Assembly (NCBI GenBank): GCA_021154885.1
Contig: JAJKHS010000055.1
Coordinates: forward strand, 65,559 to 115,347
DNA from: Thermoanaerobaculum sp.
Lineage (GTDB): Bacteria; Acidobacteriota; Thermoanaerobaculia; Multivoradales; UBA5704
Reading direction: 5' to 3'
DNA: 49,789 nucleotides
Made by a program: the position numbers and the translations under genes. The notes under the pieces were generated by a model. It saw only the letters and a list, made by a program, of their open reading frames with translations, was not told the DNA's origin and made no database searches. Shown one piece after another: positions 1 through 8,356 of this stretch. Numbering within the stretch: the first letter of the stretch is position 1; each line of letters opens with the position of its first letter.

Positions 1-267
1 GGTGGTGACCAGCACGCCATGGCCCTCGAGCGGGCCCTCGAGCTCGAGCCGGTCCAGCGGCCGGTCGAGCAGGCGCACCCGCACACCCCGGGCCTCCAGG
101 TAGCGGCGGGCGGCGAGCCAGCCGCCCGGCCCCCGCGACAGGACGCTGCCGCGCGCCTCGCTCTGGCGGGAGGCCATCAGGGCGAGGGCCACCAGGACGG
201 TCAGCCCGGCGGCCGAGACGACGAGCCAGCGGCGGCCCGCCACGGTGGGGACGGTGAGTCGCCTCAC
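1..267 (-). CDS. DUF4350 domain-containing membrane protein (partial, runs off left edge)
   Basis: Only the first 89 residues are inside the window. They begin with a GTG start (265-267) that overlaps the TGA stop of the upstream DUF4129 gene in a GTGA arrangement, implying translational coupling. The N-terminus carries one hydrophobic helix (about residues 14-31), followed by a segment ending in GGWLAARRYLEARGVRVRLL, the kind of start seen in DUF4350 proteins, where a helix is followed by a conserved 'aL..lLe..G..V' segment. DUF4350 genes commonly sit beside DUF4129, MoxR ATPase and DUF58 genes in a membrane-associated cluster of unsettled function. The position as last visible gene of the operon fits that, so a MoxR-type ATPase may lie just beyond the left edge. 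No enzymatic activity can be assigned. Confidence 0.65.
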   Translation of the reverse strand, partial: MRRLTVPTVAGRRWLVVSAAGLTVLVALALMASRQSEARGSVLSRGPGGWLAARRYLEARGVRVRLLDRPLDRLELEGPLEGHGVLVTT

Positions 268-902
268 GTCAGGGCCTCCTCCAGGCGGGCCACGAGGCCC
301 CGCACGTCCTCCAGAGCGGGCCGGCGGGGGCCGTAGATGAAGGCGTCGAGCCGGCGGACGAGGCCGGCCAGGTCCGGCCTCCCCGCCTGGGTCATCAGGT
401 CGCGGCTGGTCCAGTCGGGCTCGGCACGGCTGCCGGCGAGCGAGCGGGCCAGCCACCACCAGGCCGCCTCCAGGGCCTCGGCCGTGCGCCCGGCGGCCAG
501 GCGGCGTTCGAGCTCGGCTCGCCAGCCGGCGGCGTCGAGCTCGCGGCCCGGCGCAGTCGCCGCCACTCCGGCCAGCGCCTCCGACGTCCCCGGCCGGCGC
601 CCGCGGCGCAGGCGCGGCAGCAGCGCCCGGGCCACCAGGAAGAGGGCCACGGCCGCGGCCACCAGGGCGGCCATGATCAGCGCCTGCCGCGACAGGTGCA
701 GCATCCTGGCGCCTCGCGTCACAGCCCCCATCAGAGCGTCCACGGCAGCGCGGACCAGCTCCCCGAGGTACGAGCTCTCCGGCGGCGCCGGCGTGCGCTC
801 GACGCCGCTCGACGCCAGCACCCGTGCGAGCAGGGCGCGGTCCGCGGGCACGACGCGCTCCACCGCGAGCGCCGGTGTTAGCGAAGTCAAGGCCAGCGGC
901 AT
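264..902 (-). CDS. DUF4129 domain-containing membrane protein
   Basis: A 212-residue protein. The ATG at 900-902 overlaps the stop of the preceding gene (ATGA). Residues 1-14 form a short hydrophobic leader. A strong transmembrane helix lies near residues 60-80 (IMAALVAAAVALFLVARALL) and is followed by a basic, cytoplasmic-looking linker. The C-terminal 90 residues (EAAWWWLARSL...DLMTQAGRPDLAGLVRRLDAFIYG) match the DUF4129 pattern: helical, with a late aromatic 'Y/F-G' and an acidic tail. DUF4129 domains occur at the C-termini of transglutaminase-like and MoxR-linked membrane proteins, and no catalytic activity is established. Its place between a multi-pass protein and a DUF4350 gene supports the family call. 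Confidence 0.7.
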   Translation of the reverse strand: MPLALTSLTPALAVERVVPADRALLARVLASSGVERTPAPPESSYLGELVRAAVDALMGAVTRGARMLHLSRQALIMAALVAAAVALFLVARALLPRLRRGRRPGTSEALAGVAATAPGRELDAAGWRAELERRLAAGRTAEALEAAWWWLARSLAGSRAEPDWTSRDLMTQAGRPDLAGLVRRLDAFIYGPRRPALEDVRGLVARLEEALT

Positions 903-1798
903 CAGGGCCAGGGCTCCCCCGCGGGGGGCGGCGTCGACGCGGGGAACAGCGCGTCGATCTCCGGGCGCAGGTCGATCCCCTCCTTGCGGCCGCGGACGTC
1001 GGCGTAGAGCAGCGCCATGCCGAAAGCGGTGTAGACGTAGATCGCCGTGCGGGCGAGAGAGGAGAGGAACTGGGCCGGGATCTGCAGCCAGATCCAGCGG
1101 GCCATGACGCTCGTGACGTCCTGATCTCCCGCCATGGCTTTGCGGAAAAGGTCGATGAACATGGGGAGCTGGAACGGCAACGCCACCAGCAGTCCCGCCA
1201 GGTAGCTGATGAGGGTGGTCACCACCATGAGGAGGAGGACCTTGACGATCGGATGCTCCATCAGCCGCCGCGACGGATTGAAGAGCGCCAGCTCGGCACT
1301 GCGGGAGAGGGCCCCCGGACCGTACCGGTCCTCCTCCGCCATCACCGGCACCGCGAACGCGAGCAGCGGAGCGACGAAGAACACCGGCAGGACGCAGAGG
1401 ATCAAGGCGACGACGAGGGCCAGAAACGACAGCAGGAGCGTCCCCCATACGGCGGGACGGGCCGCGAACCTCCAGGCCCGCCCCATGTCCACCGGCCGTC
1501 CGGCCAGGGCGTCCAGGGCGGCCACCTGGCCGGCCACGTAGGCCACCGCGGAGAGGAGGCCCAGCAGGAGGGCCAGCACGAGGACCTGCGGCGTCCAGAG
1601 CAGAGAGGGGGTCCCGCCCTTGAAGAGGCTCTGGAAGTTGATCGCCTGCACGACCCCGGCAAGCGTGGAGACCACGGCCACCGGCACGGCCACCGCGGGG
1701 AAGATGGCGCGGAAATGAGCCCGCGTCAGCCGCAGCCCCTCGTCGAGAAGGAGGAAGAAGGGCATGGGGCCCGGGCGCGCAGGGACGAGATCGGTCAT
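902..1798 (-). CDS. multi-pass membrane protein of the SpoIIM/RDD operon
   Basis: A 298-residue polytopic protein whose ATG (1796-1798) overlaps the stop of the SpoIIM gene. About six hydrophobic segments are visible: near residues 30-52, 65-90, 110-150 (two helices around a short loop), 185-210 and 245-275. There is no signal peptide or catalytic motif. It resembles the DUF4013 or glycerophosphodiester-phosphodiesterase membrane-domain type of helical bundle, but I cannot assign it to one of these from sequence alone. The 4-base overlaps on both sides mean it is co-translated with SpoIIM and DUF4129, so it probably acts in the same inner-membrane complex or pathway. Confidence 0.6.
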   Translation of the reverse strand: MTDLVPARPGPMPFFLLLDEGLRLTRAHFRAIFPAVAVPVAVVSTLAGVVQAINFQSLFKGGTPSLLWTPQVLVLALLLGLLSAVAYVAGQVAALDALAGRPVDMGRAWRFAARPAVWGTLLLSFLALVVALILCVLPVFFVAPLLAFAVPVMAEEDRYGPGALSRSAELALFNPSRRLMEHPIVKVLLLMVVTTLISYLAGLLVALPFQLPMFIDLFRKAMAGDQDVTSVMARWIWLQIPAQFLSSLARTAIYVYTAFGMALLYADVRGRKEGIDLRPEIDALFPASTPPPAGEPWP

Positions 1799-2778
1799 AT
1801 CGCCGGCTCCGACGATTCCTGTTGAGAAGGGCGCAACGCCAGGGCCAGGAACGCCCCCTCCAGCGCGAGGCCCAGGATCAGCTTGACGCCGGCGGGCACC
1901 TCCGGCGACGGCGAGACGAAGACCTCCACCAGCGCCAGGACGACGAACCACGGCAGGCAGCCCAGGAGCACGGCGAGGGAGTCGCGGCCGGCCTCCCTCG
2001 CTGCCTGGGCGCGCGGCCGGTCGCCCGCCGCCACCAGCGCCCGGCCGAGGGAGAGGCCCGCCGTGGCCGAGACCAGGATCAGCGTCAGCTCCAGCATGCC
2101 GTGGGCGGAGATGAACCGCAGCAGCTCGCCCGCCATGGAGTAGTGCAGGGTCACCCCGAGGATCGCTCCCAGCATCAGGCCGTTGAGCAGGACGACGTAG
2201 AGCGGCACCAGCCCGGCCAGCACGCCGCCGCTCCACGCCGTCAACGCCACCGTGAGGTTGTTGGTGGCGATGCCCGAGGACGAGAGCGCGGGCGGCACGG
2301 TGGTCACCAGGGAGCTCGTCCACAGTTGCCCCTCCTCCAGGCCGCGGATGGCTTCGGGCCCGAGGAAGGCGAAGCCGATCTCCGGCCGCAGCGCCGCCAT
2401 GGTGAGCCCCCACACGGCGGCGAGGAGGAACAGGGCCACGACGATTCCCAGCAGGCCGAGCTGGCGCTGGAAGGCGCTGGGGAAGGTGCGATTGAAGAAG
2501 GTCCGCAGCCCGGCCGGACGCTGCCGCCCTTCGCCGGTGAGCCGGCGGGTGCCTTCGAGGGCCAGGGACTGCAGCCGCCGGGCCGCGGCCGTGCCGGGAA
2601 AGCGGGCGCCGGCCAGGGCGTGGTCGTGGAGCACCTGACGGTAGCGCAGGGCCATGTCCTCCAGCGTGCCATAGCCCGCCCGGCGCAGGCGGCCGCGGAC
2701 ATCGCGGATATCGGCGAGCTGGGCCTCGAAGGCCTCCCACACCGGCCGCCGCAGGCGCACGAAACGGGCGTAGTCCAT
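1795..2778 (-). CDS. stage II sporulation protein M (SpoIIM) family protein
   Basis: A 327-residue membrane protein. A soluble helical N-terminal region of about 100 residues (DYARFVRLRRPVWEAFEAQL...) is typical of the non-sporulating SpoIIM family. It is followed by a core of five or six membrane helices. The segment SGIATNNLTVALTAWSGG (near residues 170-187) is the characteristic SpoIIM/DUF95 motif of an asparagine pair next to a glycine-rich helix, and ISAHGMLELT fits the family's conserved 'HG..E' motif. A strong ribosome site (GGAGGGG) lies in the 3' end of the RDD gene six bases away. In non-sporulating bacteria this family pairs with RDD, MoxR and DUF58 genes. A role in membrane organisation is suspected but not proven. 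Confidence 0.85.
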   Translation of the reverse strand: MDYARFVRLRRPVWEAFEAQLADIRDVRGRLRRAGYGTLEDMALRYRQVLHDHALAGARFPGTAAARRLQSLALEGTRRLTGEGRQRPAGLRTFFNRTFPSAFQRQLGLLGIVVALFLLAAVWGLTMAALRPEIGFAFLGPEAIRGLEEGQLWTSSLVTTVPPALSSSGIATNNLTVALTAWSGGVLAGLVPLYVVLLNGLMLGAILGVTLHYSMAGELLRFISAHGMLELTLILVSATAGLSLGRALVAAGDRPRAQAAREAGRDSLAVLLGCLPWFVVLALVEVFVSPSPEVPAGVKLILGLALEGAFLALALRPSQQESSEPAI

Positions 2779-2784
2779 GAGTCC

Positions 2785-3480
2785 CTACCCCTCCTCCGCC
2801 TGCAGGGCCTGGCGGACCGCGGCCACGGGATCGGCGCCCGGGTCGAGGCCGGCGAGCAGCTCGGGAGCGTCGCGACGGATGCGCAGGAGGATGCGCTCGG
2901 CCATCTCCCGCGCCACGGCCGGATCCCCCAGGGTGCGGGCGCGGGCGAGGAAAGCCTCCACCACGGCCAGCTCGCGGGCCCCCCAGCCGGGCGGCACCCG
3001 CCCCAGGAGCGGCGCCGCCTCCCGCTCCCGCTCGTGCACCACCAGGGTGCCGGCCAGGCGGTCGCCCAGCCGCCGCGAGAGGGGATCGAGAGCCATCAGC
3101 AGGGGGCCGCAGAAGAGGTCCAGGCTGCGCACCAGGTTGCGGATCAGGAGGGGGCCGGCGCCCGGTGTCCCACCCTCAGCCGTGACCACCCGGAGCTTGA
3201 GCAGGCGCTTGCCCAGGGTGCGGCCACCGCCGAGGATCTCCTGCACGGCGAAATAGCCCCAGTCGAGCAGGAAGAGACCGGCGACGACGAAGACCGGGGT
3301 CCACCCCCTCGCCACCTGCGTCCCCAGGACGACCGAGACCACGATCCAGGCGAAGCCCACGACGCCGAGGCCGAGATAGTCGAGGAACGCCGCCAGCGAC
3401 CGGCTGCCCAGACCCGCCACCGGCAGGTCGAGACGGATGTTGTCCAGCCCCAGGATGCTCTCACGCCGGATCTCGGCCAC
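2785..3480 (-). CDS. RDD family membrane protein
   Basis: A 231-residue protein with a GTG start (3478-3480). Residues 1-150 form an RDD domain. The helix-1 arginine and aspartate are present in LGSRSLAAFLDYLGLG, and later LGKRLLKLRVV and RNLVRSLD reproduce the usual 'G.TlGKrllglrVv...R.l.R' block before the third helix. The last 80 residues are soluble, helical and charged (ERILLRIRRDAPELL), an extension seen in RDD proteins encoded next to SpoIIM. It is the first gene of a five-gene minus-strand operon, and a TACGCT box about 25-30 bases upstream may be the -10 element. RDD proteins include Na+/H+ antiporters, but no transport role can be inferred for this subtype. Confidence 0.85.
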   Translation of the reverse strand: MAEIRRESILGLDNIRLDLPVAGLGSRSLAAFLDYLGLGVVGFAWIVVSVVLGTQVARGWTPVFVVAGLFLLDWGYFAVQEILGGGRTLGKRLLKLRVVTAEGGTPGAGPLLIRNLVRSLDLFCGPLLMALDPLSRRLGDRLAGTLVVHEREREAAPLLGRVPPGWGARELAVVEAFLARARTLGDPAVAREMAERILLRIRRDAPELLAGLDPGADPVAAVRQALQAEEG

Positions 3481-3545
3481 GTAGGTCCGCTCCCTTCCCC
3501 GAGCCCCCTAGCGTATGTGGCCCCCGGCGGGGCGTCAATGTGGAC

Positions 3546-3690
3546 CCCTCATCACCCCGACCCTCTTCTCCCATCGCCCTCCCCCCAACCGGGAGAAGAG
3601 GGAGAAAAGCGAGAACGGCTCGGGCTGCGTTCCCCTCTCCCGGTCGGGGGGAGGGCGGTGGGAGAGGGGTAGGGGTGAGGGTCTTGGGGC
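3546..3690. repeat. dispersed CCCTCATCACC...GGGTGAGGG hairpin repeat, copy A
   Basis: The 218-base gap between the RDD gene and the methyltransferase is mostly a repeat-derived double hairpin. It opens with CCCTCATCACCCCGACCC, contains CTCTTCTCCC...GGGAGAAGAGG and CCCCTCTCCC...GGGAGAGGGG stems, and closes with GGGGTGAGGGTCTTGG, the inverted counterpart of the opening. It is related to copies near 10.1, 16.9, 21.7 and 25.1 kb. It may also act as a terminator for the methyltransferase operon. Confidence 0.8.
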
Positions 3691-3698
3691 GGGGGCTG

Positions 3699-4427
3699 TT
3701 ATTTCTGCTTCTGCGCCTCGCCCGTCATCGGCACGAAGAGCACGGGCATCACCTGGGCCTTGTCGAAGCCGCCGTCGGCCCGCTTGGTGAGGACGAGGAG
3801 GTCCTGGAGGGTGTGGCCCACGGGAATCACCATCCTGCCGCCGGTCCTGAGCTGGCCGAGGAGCGGATCGGGGATGGCCGGCGGCGCCGCGGTGACGATG
3901 ATTGCGTCGAAGGGGGCGGCGTCCGGCCAGCCCTTGTAGCCGTCGCCGATGCGGACGTGGACGTTGCGGTAGCCGAGATCCGCCAGGGTGACCTGGGCCC
4001 GCTTGCCCAGGGGGGCGAGGATCTCGATCGTGTACACGTCCCCGGCCAGCCGCGAGAGGACCGCCGCCTGGTAGCCCGAGCCCGTGCCCACCTCGAGCAC
4101 CCGCTGGCCGGGCCGCACGCCGAGCAGCGAGGTCATGAGGGCCACCATGTAGGGCTGGGAGATGGTCTGACCGTCGCCGATGGGGAGGGGGTGGTCGGCA
4201 TAGGCCTCCCGGCGCTCGCTCTCGGGGACGAAGAGGTGACGGGGGACCGCCGCCATGGCGGCGAGCACCGCCGGATCGGTGACGCCGCGGGCCCGGATCT
4301 GTTCCTCCACCATCCGCCGGCGGGCCACCGCCAGCTCGTCCCCCTGCGGATCGGGGGGCGCCGCCGCGGTGCTCGCGAACGCGGCCAGAACGAGGAGGAT
4401 CGCCGGCCACGACCTTCTACCCGCCAT
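3699..4427 (-). CDS. pcm: exported protein-L-isoaspartate O-methyltransferase, copy 1
   Basis: A 242-residue SAM-dependent methyltransferase that methylates L-isoaspartyl residues as the first step of protein repair. The SAM motif I VLEVGTGSGYQAAVLSRL, the family-specific PRHLFVPES and GDGQTISQPYMVALM segments, and the C-terminal GGRMVIPVG are all intact. Unlike the usual cytosolic enzyme of about 210 residues, it starts with a signal peptide (RSWPAILLVLAAFASTAAAP), so it should act in the periplasm or outside the cell. Its start overlaps the end of a second exported paralogue by 11 bases. SAM availability outside the cytoplasm is a puzzle for this class. Confidence 0.9.
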   Translation of the reverse strand: MAGRRSWPAILLVLAAFASTAAAPPDPQGDELAVARRRMVEEQIRARGVTDPAVLAAMAAVPRHLFVPESERREAYADHPLPIGDGQTISQPYMVALMTSLLGVRPGQRVLEVGTGSGYQAAVLSRLAGDVYTIEILAPLGKRAQVTLADLGYRNVHVRIGDGYKGWPDAAPFDAIIVTAAPPAIPDPLLGQLRTGGRMVIPVGHTLQDLLVLTKRADGGFDKAQVMPVLFVPMTGEAQKQK

Positions 4428-5160
4428 CCTGCACCTTCCCCTTCATCGGCGACAGGCGCACGGGGATGACGGTCCGCTTCTCGATGCCATCCGCCGCCTT
4501 GGTGATCACCAGCAGATCCTGAAGCAGGCGGTCGCCCACCGGCACCACCATCCTCCCCCCCACCCGGAGCTGTTCGATCAGCCGCTTGGGGGGGTGGGGC
4601 GGCGCCGCCGACAGGAGGATGGCGTCGAAGGGCGCCTTCTCGGACCAGCCCCTGTAGCCATCCCCCACCCGGATCTCCACGTTGTGGTAGCCCAGCACGG
4701 AGAGGCGCTTGCTGGCCTGGTTGGCGATGGTCTCCTCGATCTCGACCGAGTAGACCGAGCGGGCGATGCGGGAGAGCACGGCGGCGTGATAGCCGGAGCC
4801 GGTGCCGATCTCCAGTACCTTGTCGCCCTTCTTGAGCTCGAGCAGCGAGGTCATCAGCGCCACCATGTAAGGCTGGTAGACCGTGCGCCCGGGGCTCAGC
4901 ACCAGCGGCCGGTCGCTGTAGGCGTCGGCGCGCAGCGAGTCCGGCACGAAGAGATGACGCGGCACCTGCTCCATGGCCGCCAGCACCTCGGGCTGCGTGA
5001 TCCCCCGCTGCTTCACCTGCTGCTCCACCATGGAGTGGCGCAGCCCGTCGAGGTTCTCCCCCGCCCGCGCCGGCCCGGCGAGCGACAGCACCACCGCGAG
5101 CCCCAGTGCGAGGCCCCGCGGGATGCTGGTCCGGCCGCCCCGGAGGGCGCGCAGTCTCAC
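4417..5160 (-). CDS. pcm: exported protein-L-isoaspartate O-methyltransferase, copy 2
   Basis: A 247-residue paralogue of the adjacent gene with the same fold and motifs: MVEQQVKQRGITQPEVLAAM, PRHLFVPDS, VLEIGTGSGYHAAVLSRI and GGRMVVPVG. It also has a signal peptide (GLALGLAVVLSLAGPARA). I chose the GTG at 5158-5160 because it overlaps the amidohydrolase stop (GTGA), the coupling used throughout this window; longer frames upstream are antisense artefacts inside the amidohydrolase gene. The two copies are clearly diverged, for example SPGRTVYQPY against GDGQTISQPY, so this is an old tandem duplication maintained by selection rather than a fresh repeat. Confidence 0.88.
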   Translation of the reverse strand: MRLRALRGGRTSIPRGLALGLAVVLSLAGPARAGENLDGLRHSMVEQQVKQRGITQPEVLAAMEQVPRHLFVPDSLRADAYSDRPLVLSPGRTVYQPYMVALMTSLLELKKGDKVLEIGTGSGYHAAVLSRIARSVYSVEIEETIANQASKRLSVLGYHNVEIRVGDGYRGWSEKAPFDAILLSAAPPHPPKRLIEQLRVGGRMVVPVGDRLLQDLLVITKAADGIEKRTVIPVRLSPMKGKVQDGG

Positions 5161-6854
5161 CGGCCGCGCCCCCTCTGTTCCCGCTGAAAGACCACCTGGC
5201 CGTCGACCACCGTGTAATCGATCGCCGCCTGCGGGATCGCCGGCTCCGGCAGCGTCATGGGATCGCGGCCGAAGACCACCAGGTCGGCCCGCTTGCCCAC
5301 CGCGAGCGAGCCCACCTCCTGGTCCAGGAACAGGGACCAGGCGGCGTCCAGGGTGAAGCCCCGCAGGGCCTCCTCGCGGGTCAGCCGCTCGCCCGGCAGC
5401 CACCCCCCCGGCGGATTGCCCTGGAGGTCCTGGCGGGTGACGGCGGCGTAGAGCCCCAGCCGCGGGTCCGCGGACTCCACCGGAAAGTCGCTCCCCAGGG
5501 CCAGGCGGCCGCCGGCGTCGAGCACCTTGCGCCAGGCGTAGGCGCCCGCCAGCCGCGCCTGACCCAGACGGTCGCCCGCCCAGGGCATGTCGGAGGTGGC
5601 GTGGGTGGGCTGCATCGAGGCGATGATCCCCAGCCGGGCCATGCGGTGAATGTCCTCCACGCGCAGCACCTGCGAGTGCTCCAGGCGGAAACGCGCCTCG
5701 GGCCGGGGGCCGCCCAGGGCCTTCTCCAGAGCATCGAGCGCCACCAGGCCGCCGCGGTCGCCGATGGCATGGATGGCCACCTGGAAACCGGCGGCGAGGG
5801 CGCGGCGGGCGACGTCCTCCAGGTGGGCGCCGGTCGACACCAGCAGCCCGAGATTGTTGGCGTCGTCGTTGTAGGGCTCGATCAGGGCGGCGCCGCGGCT
5901 GCCCAGGGCGCCGTCGATGTACATCTTGACGCCGCGCACGGTGAGCCGGGCCTGCGGATCGGTCTCCGGGCCGCGCGCGAACCAGCGGGCGAGGAGGGCC
6001 TGGTCGTCGCCGAGGAACACGGCGGCGCGCAGGGGGAGCTTCCCTGCCCGTCGCAGGGCGTCGTAGGCCCGGTAGTCGGCGTCGCCGATTCCCATGTCGG
6101 TCACCGTCGTCAGCCCCAGCGCCACGCAGTGGCGGGCGGCGAGGAGCAGGGCCCGCTGGCGCTCCTCCGGCGAGGGCTCCGGCAGGCGCGCCTCCATCTC
6201 GCCCTTGGCGTTGTCGATCATCACGCCCGTGGGCCGCCCCGCCGCGTCGCGCAGGAAACGGCCGCCGGCCGGGTCCTTCGTGCTCGCGTCGAGCTTCAGC
6301 ACCGCCATCGCACGGGCGTTGACCAGAGCGGCGTGGCCGTCGACGCGGGTGAGCCACACGGGGTGGTCCGGCACCGCCGCCGACAGCGCCTCGTGGGTGG
6401 GGAACCGCTTGTCGGGCCAGCGGTTCTGGTCCCAGCCCCGGCCGCGGACCCAGGCCCCCGCCGGCGCCCGGCCGGCCGCCTCCCGCACCCGCTGCACCAC
6501 CTCGTCATAGGTGGCCGCGCCCGTGAGGTCCACCTGCTGCAGGGCCTGGCCCAGCCCGCCGAGGTGCGAGTGGGCGTCGATCAGCCCCGGGGTGACGGCC
6601 CGCCCGGCGAGATCGATCAGCCGCGTCTGCGGCCCGCGCAGCTTCTCTGCGCCGGCGTCGGCGCCGAGGTAGACGATCCGCCCGCCGCGCACGGCCAGGC
6701 TCCCCTCGACCCGCCCCGGGGGCGCCACCGGATAGAAGACCCCGTGCCCCAGGATGAGGTCGGCACTGTCCTCTGCAAGGGAGGGTCGCGCTCCGGCGAG
6801 CCCGGCGGCTGCCAGCAACAGGAATCCAAATAACCTTATAAGCCTCGGTGTCAT
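5157..6854 (-). CDS. exported amidohydrolase, YtcJ-like family
   Basis: A 565-residue metal-dependent amidohydrolase. A signal peptide (LIRLFGFLLLAAAGLAGARP) is followed by a small beta domain ending in LIDLAGRAVTPGLIDAHSHL, which carries the HxH metal ligands. The barrel contains VKMYIDGALGSRGAAL, FQVAIHAIGDRG and LALGSDFPVE, the last with the catalytic aspartate. This arrangement is characteristic of the YtcJ/exoenzyme-regulatory branch. The start at 6852-6854 has a good GGGAGAAAACGAG ribosome site. Substrates of this branch are mostly unknown amides or carbamates. It is the first gene of an operon with the two exported isoaspartyl methyltransferases, so a role in turning over extracytoplasmic peptides is possible but unproven. 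Confidence 0.85.
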   Translation of the reverse strand: MTPRLIRLFGFLLLAAAGLAGARPSLAEDSADLILGHGVFYPVAPPGRVEGSLAVRGGRIVYLGADAGAEKLRGPQTRLIDLAGRAVTPGLIDAHSHLGGLGQALQQVDLTGAATYDEVVQRVREAAGRAPAGAWVRGRGWDQNRWPDKRFPTHEALSAAVPDHPVWLTRVDGHAALVNARAMAVLKLDASTKDPAGGRFLRDAAGRPTGVMIDNAKGEMEARLPEPSPEERQRALLLAARHCVALGLTTVTDMGIGDADYRAYDALRRAGKLPLRAAVFLGDDQALLARWFARGPETDPQARLTVRGVKMYIDGALGSRGAALIEPYNDDANNLGLLVSTGAHLEDVARRALAAGFQVAIHAIGDRGGLVALDALEKALGGPRPEARFRLEHSQVLRVEDIHRMARLGIIASMQPTHATSDMPWAGDRLGQARLAGAYAWRKVLDAGGRLALGSDFPVESADPRLGLYAAVTRQDLQGNPPGGWLPGERLTREEALRGFTLDAAWSLFLDQEVGSLAVGKRADLVVFGRDPMTLPEPAIPQAAIDYTVVDGQVVFQREQRGRGR

Positions 6855-6984
6855 CTCGTTTTCTCCCGGCCCCATGCCGGTCAGCAGAAGCCATGGGGTG
6901 CAAAGTCCAAGCCATGGGGAAACCCTTGTAAACGCTGCATTTTGACGATGATCGCGCCGATCGCGACAAGCGCGCCAATCGATG

Positions 6985-6990
6985 TAGACT
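6985..6990 (+). promoter_or_regulatory. TAGACT -10-like box for the TldE-like gene
   Basis: TAGACT ends 7 bases before the GTG start at 6998, so a normal transcription start would fall at the start codon. No Shine-Dalgarno sequence is present. The pattern matches other genes here and suggests a leaderless mRNA. Confidence 0.45.
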
Positions 6991-6997
6991 CGCCAGC

Positions 6998-8344
6998 GTG
7001 TTTCCCGACGGTCCAGTCCCCCTCGCCGAGATCGTGACACGCCTCGAACGGCTGCTCGCCGGCTCGCCGGCCGACGCGACGGAGATCTCCTGGCTGGAGG
7101 TGCGCCGCGGCCAGGAGAGCAACGGCAAACGCCGGCGCGACACCTACGAGCTGCACGAGCGGACGGTGCTCTTCCGGGTCCGCGAGTCGGGCCGCACGGG
7201 ACTGCACCGCACCAGTGTCTCCACCCTCTCGGACCTGGAGAACGCCCTGCGCGACGCCCTCGCCCAGGCCCGCCTGTCGCCGCCCAGCCCCGACCTGCTG
7301 GCCATCCCCGGCGGCGACGCCGCGCTGGCCCCGGCGGCCCCGGCGGACACCCGCGGGGTGTGCGACCCCGAGCTCGCCCGGATGACGCCCGGCGCGGCCC
7401 GGGACCTGCTCCAGCGCCTGGCGGCCCGGGGCGAGACGGCCCGCATCGGCTGGTCCGAGGGGCGCATCGCCGTGGTCAACAGCCGCGGCCTGCGGCGCGC
7501 CGCCGACGTCACCTCCGGCTGGATGGAGGTGATCTGCGCCCGCCAGCCCGGCGCCGGCCGCGCCGCGGCCGCGTCCCGGTCGCTGGCCGGGCTCGATCCC
7601 CAGAAGGTCTTCGCGCGGGCCCGCCGGCGCAGCGGCCCGCCCGAGGTGGTGCGCCCGCCCGAGGGCCCGGCCCCCCTCGCACTGTCGCAGGAGGCCACCG
7701 CCGCCCTGCTGGAGGCGCTCAACCGGCAGGCTTTCACGTCCGAGTCGTTCCACTCCGGCGTCTCCTTCCTCCGCGAGAGCCTGGGGCAGCGGGTGTTCCA
7801 CCCCGCCGTCAACCTGCGCGACGATCCCACCGATCCCCGCGGTCTCCCCTTCCCCTTCGACCTGTTGGGAGCCGCGACCCGTCCCATCGACCTGGTGGCC
7901 GGCGGGGTCGCGATCACCCCGGCGATCGACGACCGCCTCTCCCGCGCCCTCGACCTGCCGCCCACCGCGCAACGGGTGGCGACGGATGAGGTCGCCCCCA
8001 CCCACCTCTTCCTGCTCCCCGGCAAGTCTACCGAGGCCGAGCTGTTCCGCGCCGCCGACGGCGGGATCTGGGTGGCGGCCCTCGAGCCGCTGGAGGTCTA
8101 CGATCCTCAAGACCTGCGCTTCCGGGCCGTGGCCCGCGGCGTCCGCCGGATCGACGGCGGCGCGCTCGGCCGTTCGCTACCCGACCTGATCTGGGAAGAC
8201 GACCTCAAGCGCGTCCTCTCGCGGGTGCTGGCCGTCGGCTCGGAGCTGGTCCCCATCGCCACCGGCGCCGGGCTCTTCCGCGCCACCACCGCGCCGATGC
8301 TGGCGGTGGCGGACGTCGGCGGCCTGCGCTTCGCCCTCGATTGA
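6998..8344 (+). CDS. TldE/PmbA-like protein of the TldD family
   Basis: A 448-residue protein with the length and C-terminal organisation of TldD/TldE (PmbA) proteins. GQRVFHPAVNLRDDPTDP corresponds to the family's 'G..vf...v.l.DdP' block, GGVAITPAIDDRL to the substrate-channel loop, and LFRATTAPMLAVADVGGL to the C-terminal strand motif. No HExxxH zinc motif is present, so it resembles the TldE (non-metal) partner rather than the TldD protease. TldD/TldE heterodimers degrade small unfolded peptides and mature antitoxins and RiPPs. No TldD gene is seen nearby, so it may partner with a distant subunit or act differently. The start is GTG and transcription diverges from the amidohydrolase. Confidence 0.75.
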   Translation: MFPDGPVPLAEIVTRLERLLAGSPADATEISWLEVRRGQESNGKRRRDTYELHERTVLFRVRESGRTGLHRTSVSTLSDLENALRDALAQARLSPPSPDLLAIPGGDAALAPAAPADTRGVCDPELARMTPGAARDLLQRLAARGETARIGWSEGRIAVVNSRGLRRAADVTSGWMEVICARQPGAGRAAAASRSLAGLDPQKVFARARRRSGPPEVVRPPEGPAPLALSQEATAALLEALNRQAFTSESFHSGVSFLRESLGQRVFHPAVNLRDDPTDPRGLPFPFDLLGAATRPIDLVAGGVAITPAIDDRLSRALDLPPTAQRVATDEVAPTHLFLLPGKSTEAELFRAADGGIWVAALEPLEVYDPQDLRFRAVARGVRRIDGGALGRSLPDLIWEDDLKRVLSRVLAVGSELVPIATGAGLFRATTAPMLAVADVGGLRFALD

Positions 8345-8356
8345 CCCACGATCGAT

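Noticed and set aside
6998-8344. Assignment as a TldD zinc protease
   Set aside because: No HExxxH metal motif occurs in the protein, so the TldE/PmbA side of the family is preferred.
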